NCBI GenBank assembly: GCA_037176725.1
Contig: JAZBRS010000029.1
Span: 126,947,001-127,011,000 of the forward strand
DNA: 64,000 nucleotides
Reading direction: 5' to 3'
From: Posidonia oceanica
Taxonomy: Eukaryota > Streptophyta > Magnoliopsida > Alismatales > Posidoniaceae
Within the stretch, counting starts at the first letter, position 1, and every line of letters begins with the position of its first letter. The notes under the pieces are model-generated. The model did not search any database. It was not told where the DNA came from and was given only the letters and a program-made list of their open reading frames with translations. The position numbers and the translations under genes are program-made. Below are positions 21,011-32,246 of this stretch, piece by piece.

Positions 21011-21423
21011 TTTGGGTGAATGGAGGGCTTAAAGGTTTTGAAAAGGAGTGAAAATTGGGGAATGTGTTGCCTAGGGTTTCTAGTGTTGGTTCTGCGGATT
21101 TGGTTTAGTTTTGAGAAGGTTTTGGAAGGGTTTTGAGGTGTTGAAAAAGGGTGGTTTTACCTAGGTTTTCTAGGGTTTTTGGGAATGGTTTTGGGTTGAA
21201 AATTTCTAAGTGTTTGGGTAGGTTTGCTAAGTAGGGGTTGAGGGATTTTCCTATGGTTTTTGGGCAGGTTTTGGGCTTGGGAAATGGGTGTAGGCTTAGG
21301 TCAAGTTAGGCTTGTTTTGAAGGGTAAGATGAAAAGGATTGGTGTAGTTTTGACCCAGGTTTAGATCCAGAAGTCACCAAAAGGTCCCAAATGGTCCAAG
21401 CCTGTCAAGATGGGGAGTCAACA

Positions 21424-22419
21424 CCCCTGCTTCATGCCTTATGCGCCTTTTGGAGTTTTTTCTTTAGGGGTTGTGAGGCGACAATCTTAGTAGAGGATGT
21501 TCATGGCCTGCTTGGTGTGACTCAGATTGGAGTGGCCCGGCCAAATATTGACTTCCCATTGCCATACGGAATAGCAGATATGCAAACATTCATAGACCGT
21601 ATCTTCACCCTTCCGCCTACCTTCCCAGTGATTAGAGGTCGCAGGCTCAACTTGGCGCATCTGTACTTCAACTTCCGACGGATTGAGGACTCTGCCTCTC
21701 AGGATCAGCTGCTGGTGTGTCTACATTTACTGATTGGAGGCCTCACTTTATTTGTCACCAAGGATTTCTCCTTGGATGTCTATCACACTGAGTTCTTGAT
21801 AGGCCTTACTGAGCACTTCTGGCATTCTCCTTCAGTTGCCATTCTTGCTACTACATATCTTGGCCTGACCATCGTTTCCACTGGAGGGGATTTTGTAGGC
21901 TCTCATTTCCTACCTTCCAGTTGGCTGTAGGTCCATTTCCCCAAGCTTGGGCCTGTGAAGACAGATTTGATTGATGAAAGGGTTTGCTCTTTGTCCTCTG
22001 CCCCTATTGACATCTCCGTGCCTTCCACATCCCTTTCTCATAAGCACCAGGCGCGAGGTTCTTCAGTTGAGTTGGAGTTGATAGGGCCCACCCACTTTGT
22101 GGTGTACAACTCCTATCGCTGCTTTGAGATGGTAGGGTAGGAGAAAGGGGTGCCACCTCGGCTGAGCTTTATTCCTCGTATTCGAGTTCGGGAGTGCAAT
22201 CCTCCATCTGATGCAGTACTGGTGTACTACATTCGGGCTCTTTGGTCGTCTCTAGACTGCCATGATGATTCAGAGGGGCCATCAGCTGCTCCATCGACTT
22301 GCTGCCTACCACAAGAGGATGCGCACTGGAAGTGGTATTCAAAGCTACTGCCCAAACCCGAGGAGTGGGTTGAAGCGACGGGCATGCTGCACAGGAAAAG
22401 GAAGAAGATGATTAGATAG
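21424..22419 (+). pseudogene. Antisense accessory ORF of element D, plant mobile domain/DUF7745-like
   Basis: This reads opposite to D's pol, as in several Tat-lineage families that carry an antisense ORF between pol and the 3' LTR. Visible texts are ATILVEDVHGLLGV, LNLAHLYFNFRRI, LLIGGLTLFVTKDF and GSHFLPSSWL, which fit the plant mobile domain pattern (VEDV..LLG, GG.LF, L..WL). The 5' part is cut off by element A, whose LTR ends at 21423. Two in-frame TAG codons (21928, 22138) sit where CAG gives a sensible Gln. The natural end is TAG at 22417. Function unknown. Confidence 0.7.
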
Positions 22420-24102
22420 GCAATCATTGGAATCTTTTATTTTTGGGGACCATGTATTTTTTCAAGGGAATAAATATATCTTTCATTTTTCATCCTTGTT
22501 CATGTGTTTTGGACTGTTCTGAGTTTAGAAATACTCCCTGGTGGCCTTGGTATTTGATTAAGGGCCCTTTGTCCAAATTCTGTAGTTCTAGTCACAGTTA
22601 AATTTTAAGACGCTCAATCTAGCACTTATAACGTAAGACGCATGATATCAAGCGTCCAATATTCCTCTGTTGATCGTTATACGCTTCAAATAGTGCGTCC
22701 AACATTGGATGCTGATATTTGCTCATTTAACGCTCTCGAACTGCTCTCCTACACAACCTCAGCAAATTTGTTAATCCATCTAGGAGTATTATTGCCCCTA
22801 GTCCAAAGTGACTTCTGGAAACTCAGAAACATCCTTAACACTGTGAAATCACAACGATTACAAAACACTTGGTAACAACCTATATACAATGCATACTTTA
22901 AGCAAACCTAATGCTATGAATGGGAAAGAAGTTTTAATGCAAATGGAGAAGTTAAGGGAAACTTAGGTTTTGAATAACAAGTATTGGCCTTAGCTTTGTT
23001 GTCTGAAGATGATATGCCAGACGAGGGACTGTCTCTTCTCGAGATCCCAGTCTTAGCTCGTAGGCGAATACCAAGTGACCGTTCTGAATAGGAGGGGTCG
23101 AGTATGACGCGGAGTTGTAAAATGTCCTAGATTTTTGCATCACTAGCCTTACTTGTTATCAGTTTCATGAGGTGACGTTGGTTGGGTAGATTTTACCCTA
23201 CTCACTATTTTTGGATTTTTGATTTTATCATTTTTTTGGATTTTTGACTTTATCATTTTTTTGGATTTTTTATTTTATCATTTTTTGGATTTTTGATTTT
23301 ATCATTTTTTTGGATTTTTGATTTTATCATTTTTTTGGATTTTTTATTTTGTCATTTTTTTTGGATTTTTGATTTTATCATTTTTTGGATTTTTGATTTT
23401 ATGGGAGACAAAGAATCCTTTGGGAAGTTGGGAAACTGGGGACCTCATGGCTGGAAAACCTTGACAGTTTAGTCCTTTGTGCATCTCAGAGTCAGAAAAT
23501 ACCTCGGGCTTGTTTGGCACCTAACTGCCCCTAGACCTAGGCCTCTGCCACTTGCCTCTAATGTGTACAGTGTGGGATGTGGGTGGAAGGAAAGTCCATG
23601 TCCTATCTTAAGATGTTGGCTGAAGATTTGAAGCCTAAACCCCTCCTAGTTCAAGGTTGATTGTTACTGCGCTTAGTATTCCCCAGCTTTTCAGTTTTGA
23701 CTCTTGGACAACTTCTTTGCTGTCGTCTTTTCCATTCTCTTTCTTTTCTTGCACATGGACAGCTTCTTTGCTGCCTTCTTTTCTGACCCATTTGCTTTCT
23801 TTTCTGGGTACTTTGGCAAGTAGTCTCACCCCTTCTGAGTGCTCGGTCAATGGATACTCGTTCCGAGACACTCTTTTATTTGGTACTCTCCCCTCTTTTC
23901 TGCGCTTCGAGGTTTTAGACCTTAGATGCCTACCCGATTTGTACTAGGGTAACGTGTCTGACTTGAAGACTGTGTGTGGACTTGTTATTCATGAACTGGG
24001 AGGGGGCTCCTTATGATTTGCCTCTATCTCAGTGTTGGACCATTTCCTTTCCTTCTCCCACGAAGTGTTTATGGGGTGAGGCTAAGGCATGATTCCTAGG
24101 CT
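22420..24102. other. Non-coding 3' region of element D
   Basis: This lies between the antisense ORF and the integrase end. No gene is seen. It contains a 26 bp T-rich minisatellite (see 23208-23402). The stretch around 22600-22880 has mixed composition without recognisable termini. Confidence 0.5.
23208..23402. repeat. 26 bp T-rich minisatellite in D
   Basis: About seven units with the theme GGATTTTTGATTTTATCA followed by six to eight T, with small length changes in the T run. Confidence 0.9.
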
Positions 24103-25530
24103 TCAACAGCAGTAGGCCCTTAAGCACGGGTAGTCTAATGGCTCAGTGTGCATATCAAGGGTAGTATCTTTTGAGGTGCAGTGCATTCCAAGGATATTCA
24201 AGCCTAGTGCCATCCTCTCTAGCAAACAATAGACAATGCCCAGATATGCCTCAACCACCAAGTATGGTCCTTCCCAATTTGGTCTTAGTTTCCCATGCTT
24301 GCGAGGAAGGATTTCTTTAAGCACCCATTCACCAACATTGAATTTACGTTCAATTACTTTCTTCTTATATGCTCTTGCAAGTCATTCTTGGTAGAGGCGT
24401 GCATGCTCAGCTGCTTGCAACCGCTTCTCATCTAGCAAATCCAACTATAGACTTAATAATTGCCTCTTATCCTCGACAGTTACCTCATCGTCAAGTTGTA
24501 TCCTAGATGAGGGGACCATGACCTCAAATGGGACTACCGTTTCCATACCATAAGTAAGCGCAAACGGGGTTTGGCCGTAAGCGTTCTTATGGAGGTTCGA
24601 TAGGCCCACATGGTATCAATTAGCTTATCTGTCCAGTCATGTCCCTTGGTTCCTCCTACCATTTTCTTAAGGATTTGGATTAACATTTTATTAATAGCTT
24701 CAGCTTGCCCATTACCTTGGGGGTAATATGGCGATGAATGATGCAACTCAATCTTAAACTTCTTACAGGGCTTTTTGAAGTCTTGGGATACGAAGATTGC
24801 GTCATTGTCTGCTACCAATTTCTTTGGGAACCCGAACCTTGAGAGGATATTCTTCCGCATGAACTTGCAAAGATTTGAAGCTTTGATTTCAGTGAACGCT
24901 TCTGCTTCAGCCCATTTAGTGAAGTACTCAGTGGCTGTGAGGATGAACCTATTCTGCTTTTCAGTGTCAAATGGTCCCACGACATCAAATGCCCACATAG
25001 AGAAGGGCCACCACTTGAGTCAGATTCAACTCTGATGCTGGTGCATGTATTCTGTCTGCATGGATCTGGCACTGCCTGCACCTTCTCACCTTGTTTACGC
25101 AATCTGCCTCCATTGTGGGCCTGTAGTACCCTCTGCGTAGTATCATTTTTGCCATGAATTGAGAGCTGATGTGTCCTCCACATATGCCTTCATGCATTTC
25201 TCTAATGATAACTTCAACCTCCTCATAAGTGACACAGTGCAGCTCTATTCTGCTGAATGACCTTTTGAAAAGGACCCCGGCTCTCATGAAGTATCTTGCA
25301 GCCATCCTCCGAACTGCCTCTTTGTCTTGTGAAGTTGCATAGTCGGGGAAGATCCTGTCTTGAATGTAGTTCTGGATGTCAAAGAACCATGGGTTCCTGT
25401 CATCCCTTATGTTGTAGCAAACTTCAAACGTGCCTACCCTTGATTCCCCAGCTTTCTGTCTAAGCTCCACGGCCCATGGCTCAGTTGAGTCAATGGCAGG
25501 CATCCTGTGTGGTTGAACCATTATTGTTTG
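24103..25530 (-). pseudogene. Integrase of element D
   Basis: The zinc-binding part (about 25200-25060; MHEGICGGH, RRCRQCQIHADR) and the DDE core (24998-24540; MWAFDVVGPF, LVADNDAIF, QGNGQAEAINK) are in different frames, so at least one frameshift lies near 25000. The core lacks the usual G of DNG (DNDA). Another frame change precedes the C-terminal part ending near 24103 (GKLRPNWEGPYLVVEA). Not functional as it stands. Confidence 0.85.
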
Positions 25531-25559
25531 CTCCCGGATATTGATGGGGAACTCGATTG

Positions 25560-26466
25560 AGGAAGCCAGCGAAGCGAGAGCATCTGCTAGTAGGTTATGA
25601 CTTCAGAGGGTGTGGACATACACCACTTGCTAAAACCGCGCCAATAGGAGGCGTGCAATGCCTTTGTATTCTTCTAGCCTTGGGTTGAGGGTTCTATACT
25701 TGTTCAGAATTTGTCTTAGAACCAATTGGGAGTCTCCAATGAGTTTCAACCGCTTTGCCCCTAGCTCCAGTGTTAGGCGTAATCCGAGGATCAAGGCCTC
25801 GTATTCTGCAACATTGTTGGTATTTGCGGCGAAGTTTAGCTGTATAGCTCGAGGAATGAGAACTCCTTCCAGAGTGAGAAGTGCTACTCCGATGCCTACC
25901 CCGTGTCTGTTGAGTGCTCCATCAAAGTAGAGAGTCCATTGTCGAGTGGGAGACTCGGTGGCTTGTATTTCTAGTATCTCCTCATCGGGGAAGTCTGTTC
26001 GGACTAGTTGATAATCTTCTATTGGTAATTCTGCCAGGTGATCTGCAATGGCTTGCCCCTTGACCGCCTTCTAGGACACATATTGTAAGTCGAATTCAGT
26101 GAGGAGGAGTTGCCACCTTGCCAATCTTCCAAAGAGGGCTGGCTTCTCGAACATATATTTGATTGGGTCCATTTTGGCGATGTAATAGACTTTATGGGCT
26201 AGGAAGTAGTGTCTCAACTTTTGAGATGCCCATACCAAGGCCAAGCAGTACTTTTCTATGGCTGTATACTTCTCTTCATAACCCAGGAAAGTTCTACTCA
26301 GATAGTAGATAGCTTTTTCTTTCTTCCCATCCTCATCATGTTGAGCTAGCACTACCCCTATTGATGATGCAATGACTGCCATATAGAGTAGCAAAGGCTT
26401 CCCTGATATAGACGCTGACAAGACTGGGGGGTTCATGAGGTATGCTTTGAGTTCATCAAAAGCTTT
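25560..26466 (-). pseudogene. Two RNase H domains of element D
   Basis: The RT-linked RNase H (26436-26071; LLLYMAVIASSIGVVLAQ, AIYYLSRTF) is followed in the same frame by the second RNase H (about 25940-25600; LYFDGALNRHG, NVAEYEALILGL, GDSQLVLRQ). In-frame TAG at 26071 and 25634 and at 26467 upstream replace expected Gln codons. Confidence 0.85.
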
Positions 26467-27280
26467 CTAGCATTTCTCATCCCAAGTGAATTCCCTTTCT
26501 CCTTTCAGTAACTCATAAAATGGCTTACATTGATCTACGTGCTGCGAGATGAACCTCCTGATGAACTGTAAGTGGCCGATAAGTCCTCTGAGTTCCTTGA
26601 TGTTTCGGGGCAGAGGCATCTGTGCTATTGCTCTAGCCTTCTGTGGGTCCACCTCGATTCCTCTCTTGCTGATGATGAAGCCCAGTAGCTTCTCGGCAGT
26701 TACCCCAAACACACATTTCTTTGGGTTCATTTTCAGCTGATATTGCCATGCTCTGCTCAGTACCCTTCTTAGTGCCTCAAAGTGTGCCTCCCTTGTTCTT
26801 GATTTGACCAAGATATCGTCAACATACACCTCCATGCAATCGTGCATCATGTCGTGGAAGATGGCCATCATCGCTCTCTGATATGTTGTGCCGGCGTTCT
26901 TGAGACCGAATGGCATGACTACATAGCAGTATGTCCCCCATGGTGTGATGAACGACGTCTTCTCTTGGTCCTCCTCTACTAGCTTAATCTAATTGTAATC
27001 GGAGAAACCATCCATGAAAGATAGCATCTCAAATCCTGCTGTATTGTCCACTAGCAAGTCAATATGTGGCAAAGGGAAGTCATCCTTGGGATAGACGGCG
27101 TTGAGTTGCGATAGTCAATGCAAACCCGAACCTTCCCATCCTTTTTGGCCACTGGTACTATATTTGAGACCCAACTGGGGTATACAACCACCTTGATGAA
27201 TTTCGCTGTATTGAGCTTGTCAATTTCTTCTTTGACTTTGAGGGCGAGTTCCGGCCTTAATCGCCTTAGCTTCTACTTGA
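26467..27280 (-). pseudogene. Reverse transcriptase of element D
   Basis: RT motifs are MLSFMDGFSDYN, TSFITPWGTYCYVVMPFGLKNAG, YVDDILVK (about 26810-26835) and MNPKKCVFGV. A TAG near 26989 stands where CAG (Gln) is usual after YN. There is a frame change near 27100 relative to the upstream linker. Confidence 0.88.
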
Positions 27281-28862
27281 CGGGTTTGGTTCCAGAGTTT
27301 AGTGAAAGCAGGTGTTCCACTAGGGCTGATTGCAGACCAGGCATATCCTCGTACTTGAAGGCCAGCACATCCACAAATTCTTTCAAGATTTGGACCATTT
27401 CCTCCCACTCTTTTGGGCTTAAACTTGCACTTATGAGTATTGGTTTTGGCTCTTCGGCGGTTCCCAGGTTGACCTCCATAGTCTCTTCTTCAGCTACCTT
27501 AGTTTGCTCATCATATTTGTCCATGAGGTGCTTAAGGAGGTCTGAGTCAGCCTCTTGATCTTCTTCCTTATCACTGCAGCTAACCAGCTCATACGCTTCT
27601 ATTCCTGCACACTTCCCAAATCGATCAAATTCTTCTTCTAGGAAGACCATGTTAACAGTAGCCAGCTCCTGAGGCAATGCCTCCGTGTATTGACACACGC
27701 ACACAGTTTTGGAAGTGGTGGTCGAAGTTGACCGTGAGCTGCTAGAACTAACATGGTGATCCTCTCCCTTATTGAAAACAGAAAGTAAATTACTTTTATT
27801 CCTAGGAAATGAAAACAATGTAGAATTAAACAAAGTTTTATTTACAGTATCTAGGGGGATGCCCCTAGAGTTACCTCCATCAGTAGAGGTAGGAGCCTTT
27901 CTAGGCGGGCTCGTCATGGTTGACGTTCCCATCATCTTCGAGAAGCTCATGGTCGGCTCCTGGATTGAGGTCAACTTCAGGTCTCTAAGGCTGTAGACCT
28001 TCAGAGAGATCAGCCGTGAGGCGGCGGACCTTGTCTACGAGTCGTTGTGACTTGCGTAGAGTTTGCCCCGGCCTTTGCTCCAAAGAGGAAGAGATGTCCA
28101 AAGCTGGAGGAGGTAGAGGCTTGGAAGCAGCGGTGCCGGAAGAAGAAAGAGGTGGCCGATCTGAAGGCTCGGAGGCGGCGGTGCCGGAAGAAGAGAGAGA
28201 AGAAGAAAGAGGTGGCCGATCTGGAGGTTCGGAGGTCGGTGCGCCTAACAGTGGTGGCGGCGATGTTGCAGTCTGACCTTCGTGAGGCTCTGCTGGCAAC
28301 TCTTCTGCAGTCTGACCTTCATGAGGCTCTACTGCTATAGTCTGGCCTTCATGAGGCTCTGCTATCAACTCCCTTGCAGTCTAACCTTCGTGAGGCTCTA
28401 CTGGCAATTCAAGTGTTTGGAATAAGCCGGAAATGTTTACGTCGGCTGTGTCCTCTGCACTTTGGAGAGTGTGTTTGGTTGATTTCCCAAGGGGGATGAA
28501 TTCAGGTCGAATATCCCTACGCTGGTAAAATGTCCTTGTAGATTCCACTATAATGGTCGTCCGTCAGGGAACTGGTCGAAATCGAGTCCTCCCCTTCCTT
28601 CTCTATCACAAGCCTTTACTGGCTCCTTCATTCCCTTTCCTTTTGGGCCTAAGCCCTGGCTTTCCTTGTAGCCAATTCTCCTCATGATCTCCCATCCCAC
28701 ATTCATGGAGGGTCTTTTGCTTTTTGAGGGTTCCTTCTTCTTGTGAAATAACCTAGGCCTGGCCCACTTGTCTCTTAGCTCGACCAGAGATACTACATTC
28801 TTGCCCTTTTCGGCACGGGTCAGCTTCTCTCGCACGCTGAACTGGTGCGGCAGGTATATCAC
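27281..28862 (-). pseudogene. Linker and G-patch-like region of element D upstream of RT
   Basis: A G-patch-like segment (GWEIMRRIGYKESQGLGPKGKG) lies at about 28600-28700. It is followed by a Ser/Pro-rich variable part containing EPHEGQT repeats (28265-28410) and an acidic stretch before RT (27560-27280). Stops include TAG at 28548, 28381 and near 27274. Frame changes separate 28862-28548, 28368-27985 and 27974-27273. Confidence 0.7.
28137..28410 (-). repeat. In-frame coding repeats in the D linker
   Basis: Four to five units of about 50 bp encode EPHEGQT (28265-28410), and two units of about 60 bp encode SEP(S/P)DRPPLSSS (28137-28235). Such variable repeats are common in the disordered linkers of these polyproteins. 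Confidence 0.75.
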
Positions 28863-29079
28863 ATTTGCCTCTGCTTCTTGGCCTAGTATGTCCCTTGCTA
28901 TCTTGATGATTTTCCCATCATGAGGGAATTTCAGGCATTGGTGCCGAGGAGATGATACTCCTTTTAGACTGTCCAGCCATTGTCTCCCCAGGATGATCTA
29001 ATATGGGTCATTTATGTCTATGACGATTAGTTGGGTTAGAACCTGAGCTGGTCCTATCCCTATCTTTGTGGTCCACTTG

Positions 29080-29084
29080 CCGTG
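29080..29084. other. Target site duplication, left copy
   Basis: CCGTG directly before the solo LTR; identical to 30661-30665. Confidence 0.93.
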
Positions 29085-30660
29085 TGTGGATGGATTTTCG
29101 AGGTGTTGAAGATGAAGATGTCGGCGCTTCCACGACGTCGACAGCTTTGGTTGTGATCACCACTCGTCTTTGGGTAGACAAGACACCTAGGGGGAGATTG
29201 TGAAGATGTGGGTTCTCGGACCACTAGATCGACGGCTGGATGTCGTCTAGCGGCTTCCTCGTGCTACGCAAGTGTTTTCCTTTCCCTTCAAAACAAATAA
29301 AAATCAAAGATCTAGATTAGTTCGTGTACTAACTGTTAATAAAAAGAAAAGAATACTAGAAACAAATAAGCATAATACTAACTGGGGGTTGTTCCCCGCA
29401 TGCATATGCTATGGGTCCTATTTTAAGAAATGCAATATGAAATAAAAAGATTGGAAGATACTCCATTCACCCTCGTGCTGTTTGCAGTGGAGTAGAAGTG
29501 GAGGCACGGTCAGAGCTCCGACTAGGCTCAAGATCTCTGGGATCGTACTTGGGATTGTAGTGATCTCTGGGATCTTGGGTTTCTCTCTGGATAGAGGGTG
29601 GAGATAGAGTTTCTGGTTTGGAAGCTCTAGCTGTTTGAAGGTGGAAGCTCAGAAACCTAAAATCTACAGAAGATCTCTTTCTAACCTAACTGAGGGGGGG
29701 CTCTCTCTCCAAGAATGACCGGGGGCTCAAACACAGACCCACGGGGTCTATTCATAGACTCCAAGGGGTGTAGGGACGGTTGGAGTTCAGAAAATTCTAG
29801 AAAAGTGGCAGTTAGTTTGAGTCACCGATTGGAGTGGCGCCTAAACCTAGCAACAGCTTGGTCAAAGTGTGGAAGACCCGAGAACGAGGCCACGATAGTT
29901 AGTCGCCATTTGAAGTGGCGCCTAACAGTCAAGGTGATCGTGTGAAATAACCGTGGAAAAGCGGTTCAAAGGAGCCACGATTGTTAGTCGCCGCATGTAG
30001 AGGCACCTAATGGTCAAGGATCGTGGGGAAGACCGAGGCAGTTCCACAACTGTCTAGTCGTCCTTTGAGATGGTGCCTAAAGGTTGAGGGGATAGTGGGA
30101 ATTGACCGTGGGAAAGCAACTGCCAGAGCGGTTATGACTGTTAGCCGCCCCTTTGGTAGATGCCTAGCTCAGTCGCCCTATGATGTGGCGTCTAGTTGGG
30201 TCACCTCCTCAGTTGGCTACAAGGTAGCTTGCCTGTTGGAAGGACGTCCGTCTTAGTCGCCTTCTTAACTGGCGCCTATTATGGTCGCCTCCTCAGCTGG
30301 CAACTAATAAGCTCAGGTCATTTCCAGCCCTATTTTCCAGGTTTTGGCCAGAGAGACAAAATAGAAGGCCGGGAAACTACAGATAGTCTATAAAATCAAG
30401 AAGGCATTTCTGTTAACTCAAATCTGCCACGAATCTAAGTAGAAATAAAGGATATTCAGGGTACTCGGACTTGCCACGAGTCTGAGTGAGTTGGCTCTGC
30501 CACAGCTAACAACCTGAGTCAAGGTAGGATTAAGTGATGCTTGAAGAAATCAAGGAAGATCTGGAAAAAGTGTTGTTAAGCCTTAGACATGTGCTCTTTG
30601 GGGCCTCAGAAGTCCTTGTCCTCTATGAACTCTAGGAAATGCGAAAATGGGATATCTACA
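29085..30660 (-). mobile_element. Solo LTR inserted in D's protease
   Basis: The element strand starts TGTAGATATCCCATTTT, a usual start of plant gypsy LTRs, and ends CCATCCACA. It is flanked on both sides by the 5 bp duplication CCGTG (29080-29084 and 30661-30665). No internal region, primer site or polypurine tract is present, so it is a solo LTR left by LTR-LTR recombination. It is 1,576 bp, unlike the 6 kb LTRs of A-C. It holds dyad repeats at about 29812-30310. Confidence 0.93.
29812..30310. repeat. Diverged dyad repeats inside the solo LTR
   Basis: About eight spaced units follow the plan TTAGTCGCC - 8 to 9 variable bases - GGCGCCTAA, for example at 29898-29924, 29983-30010 and 30252-30282. 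Each forms a stem of up to nine pairs with one mismatch. The loops and spacers differ between units. Confidence 0.7.
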
Positions 30661-30665
30661 CCGTG
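30661..30665. other. Target site duplication, right copy
   Basis: CCGTG directly after the solo LTR; identical to 29080-29084. Confidence 0.93.
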
Positions 30666-32000
30666 TACTTTTCTTTTGCTATCATCATACCCGGCAATTG
30701 TCATATCAATGGGGGTTAAGGAAGCCTCATTTATGCCCAAGGCTCGTATTGTATTTAACGAGCAAATGTTCATTGATGCACCAATATCTCTGAGCACTTC
30801 AGAAATTAAGTGATTGTTTATAGAAATGGTTACATTCAATGGTGCTTTTCTCCTTTCTATTGGCACCAACTCGCTATCAGCAAAGGTAATGATAGGCTCT
30901 ACAAAGGCCGCTGTAGCTATAATATGGAGTTCCTCCGCTAGCATATCCGGGGCAACTTGGGCCTTCTCCAGCACTTCTTGCAGAGCTCTCCGGTGTTGAT
31001 TTGAGCTGTTTATGAGGTCATAGATCGAGATCCTGGCTTGCGTCTTCTTCAATTGCTCTAGGATGTCATATTCCACCGACCTGGGTCCTACTTCAAGTCT
31101 GACCGGCTCTGTTTGCTCTACTGGTGGTACAATTCGATTCGACAGCCTCCCTCCTCTGGTGATGGGCGCAGCAGCCTCATTTCCATTGCACGGGTCATTG
31201 GATGCTCCCTTCTTGGATGGCCAGGCGAAGATGGACTCCCTCCATATAGCTCCGCCAAGCTCTAGTGGCTTTGTGGCCCTAGCTTATCGCTCTGTTGGCA
31301 CTCGGAAGGTTGGGGATGACGGAGTGGTAGTGCTTCAAAATACTGAAGTGTTGAGGGCCGGCTGTAGCGATCCCGTGGAGCTTCCGCGATCGTCCATGGA
31401 CGCTGCCGGAGCTCACGTGCACCGATCGGAAAGACCAGGTTCACTATTAGTGGGTGATCCGATGAGGAAACTCGACTCAAAACACCGAAAACAGAGGCAC
31501 AAAGCCAAAGGGAAGAAGAAAAAGAAAGGAAAGACAAGAGAGAGTCGCCACCATGTCTATTAAATCAGGAAACAAGGAAAATCGGGGAAATGCATAAAAA
31601 CATGCAAAACCACACAAGAAGATGCAATTCAATGCAAATGCTATGCAAAGAGGATGTCTCGTGCCAAAGACGAGGGCAAAAGGGTCATTACAGGCCAGAG
31701 AAAGGGTAAGGACTCCTGTTACGCGCGGGGAAGGTGTTAGGCACCCCTGACAAGCCCGAGAAGCAGTCTTTCTACGCTTACGCTCACTTTTGAGGGAAAA
31801 TGCATGCTTTGAATGCCTAAGTGCCATGAATGCCTAATTAGATGCTCAAAAGTGTGTTCTAACTGTTGAAATGCATGCAAGGAATTAAACGTGCAATCTA
31901 AGCGCTCAGCAGCGCTGTCTATGTTCCGAACCAGGCGGACTCTGGTTCGTGAGAACTCCAGGCAGTAAGCATCACAGCCCTAATGCAAATGCAAGCGATT

Positions 32001-32235
32001 AAAACAAAACACCGGTAAAACCACACAATGCAGGGGTGCGACAAGCAAAGGGGAAAGCAAATCTGGACAGAAAACAAGCAATGCAAATGTGAAAGCAAAA
32101 CACCGGGAAAGCCACACAATGTAGGGGTGCGACAAGCAAAGGGGAAAGCAAATCCGGGCAGAAAACAAGCAATGCAAACGTAAAAGCAAAACAGCGGAAA
32201 AGCCACGTAATGCAGGGGTATGACAAGTAAAGGGG
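32001..32235. repeat. About 90 bp tandem repeat in B's LTR
   Basis: Two and a half units with landmarks AAAACACCGG, CACACAATGCAGGGGTGCGA and AAAGGGGAAAGCAAAT. It occupies the place of the 30 bp array of A and C. Confidence 0.85.
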
Positions 32236-32246
32236 AAGAGTAAACA

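Larger units (their letters stand above)
1..21423 (-). mobile_element. Element A: Tat/Ogre-like Ty3/gypsy retrotransposon, 3' end cut by the window edge
   Basis: In the minus direction the order is 5' LTR, primer binding site, leader, gag, protease, RT, two RNase H domains, integrase, accessory ORF and structured repeats. Position 1 corresponds to 56946 in element C, which lies 433 bp after C's LTR edge, so A's polypurine tract and 3' LTR should start just left of the window. The whole element would be about 28 kb (two LTRs of about 6.06 kb plus about 15.8 kb). The right edge (TCAACA at 21418-21423) abuts an unrelated plus-strand ORF of element D. A is therefore inserted in D, with expected duplication CCCCT at 21424-21428. 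The second copy of that duplication is outside the window. Confidence 0.9.
15362..21423 (-). repeat. 5' LTR of element A (6,062 bp)
   Basis: The plus strand starts TGTAGTAATCCC and ends GAGTCAACA, so the LTR reads TGTTGACT...TACTACA in element orientation with TG/CA ends. The left end is fixed by the primer binding site one base away. The same edges recur at 31363 and 50439. About 50 bp next to the left end is missing relative to C. Inside, from left to right, are a conserved block (15673-15740), a 30 bp array (about 16030-16520), a second conserved block with the core CACGATGTGTCTCGCACGCT (about 16700-16790), A-rich text rich in ATGCAATTTT (17220-18130), a GC-rich part (18250-19680), a purine-rich tract (19690-19920), a T-rich tract (19930-20700) and another purine-rich tract (20720-21010). 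I see no gene in it; long frames here come from the repeats. Confidence 0.9.
21424..31362 (-). mobile_element. Element D: older Tat-type retrotransposon, host of A, B and a solo LTR
   Basis: Protease, RT, two RNase H domains and integrase run on the minus strand; a plus-strand accessory ORF lies at the low end. Its LTRs and most of gag are not in the window. They should lie left of A and right of B. D differs clearly from A/B/C in protein sequence (YVDDILVK, RGYYRPTMEADC) and has several frameshifts as well as TAG stops. It is therefore the oldest layer of the nest. Confidence 0.85.
28863..31362 (-). pseudogene. pro: Protease region of element D, split by a solo LTR
   Basis: The N-terminal half (31076-30666) has the helical ARISIYDLINSSNQHRRAL segment and the active-site text DIGASMNIC near 30760-30790. 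The C-terminal half resumes after the insertion (29079 downwards; DPY, then IILGRQWLDSLKG after a TAG near 28999). If the 1,576 bp LTR and one 5 bp duplication are left out, the two halves are in the same frame. Upstream the frame ends at element B's LTR. Confidence 0.85.

Noticed and set aside
29085..30660. DNA transposon insertion in D
   Set aside because: The TG...CA ends, the TGTAGATATCCC start and the 5 bp duplication fit an LTR; no terminal inverted repeats beyond the dinucleotides.
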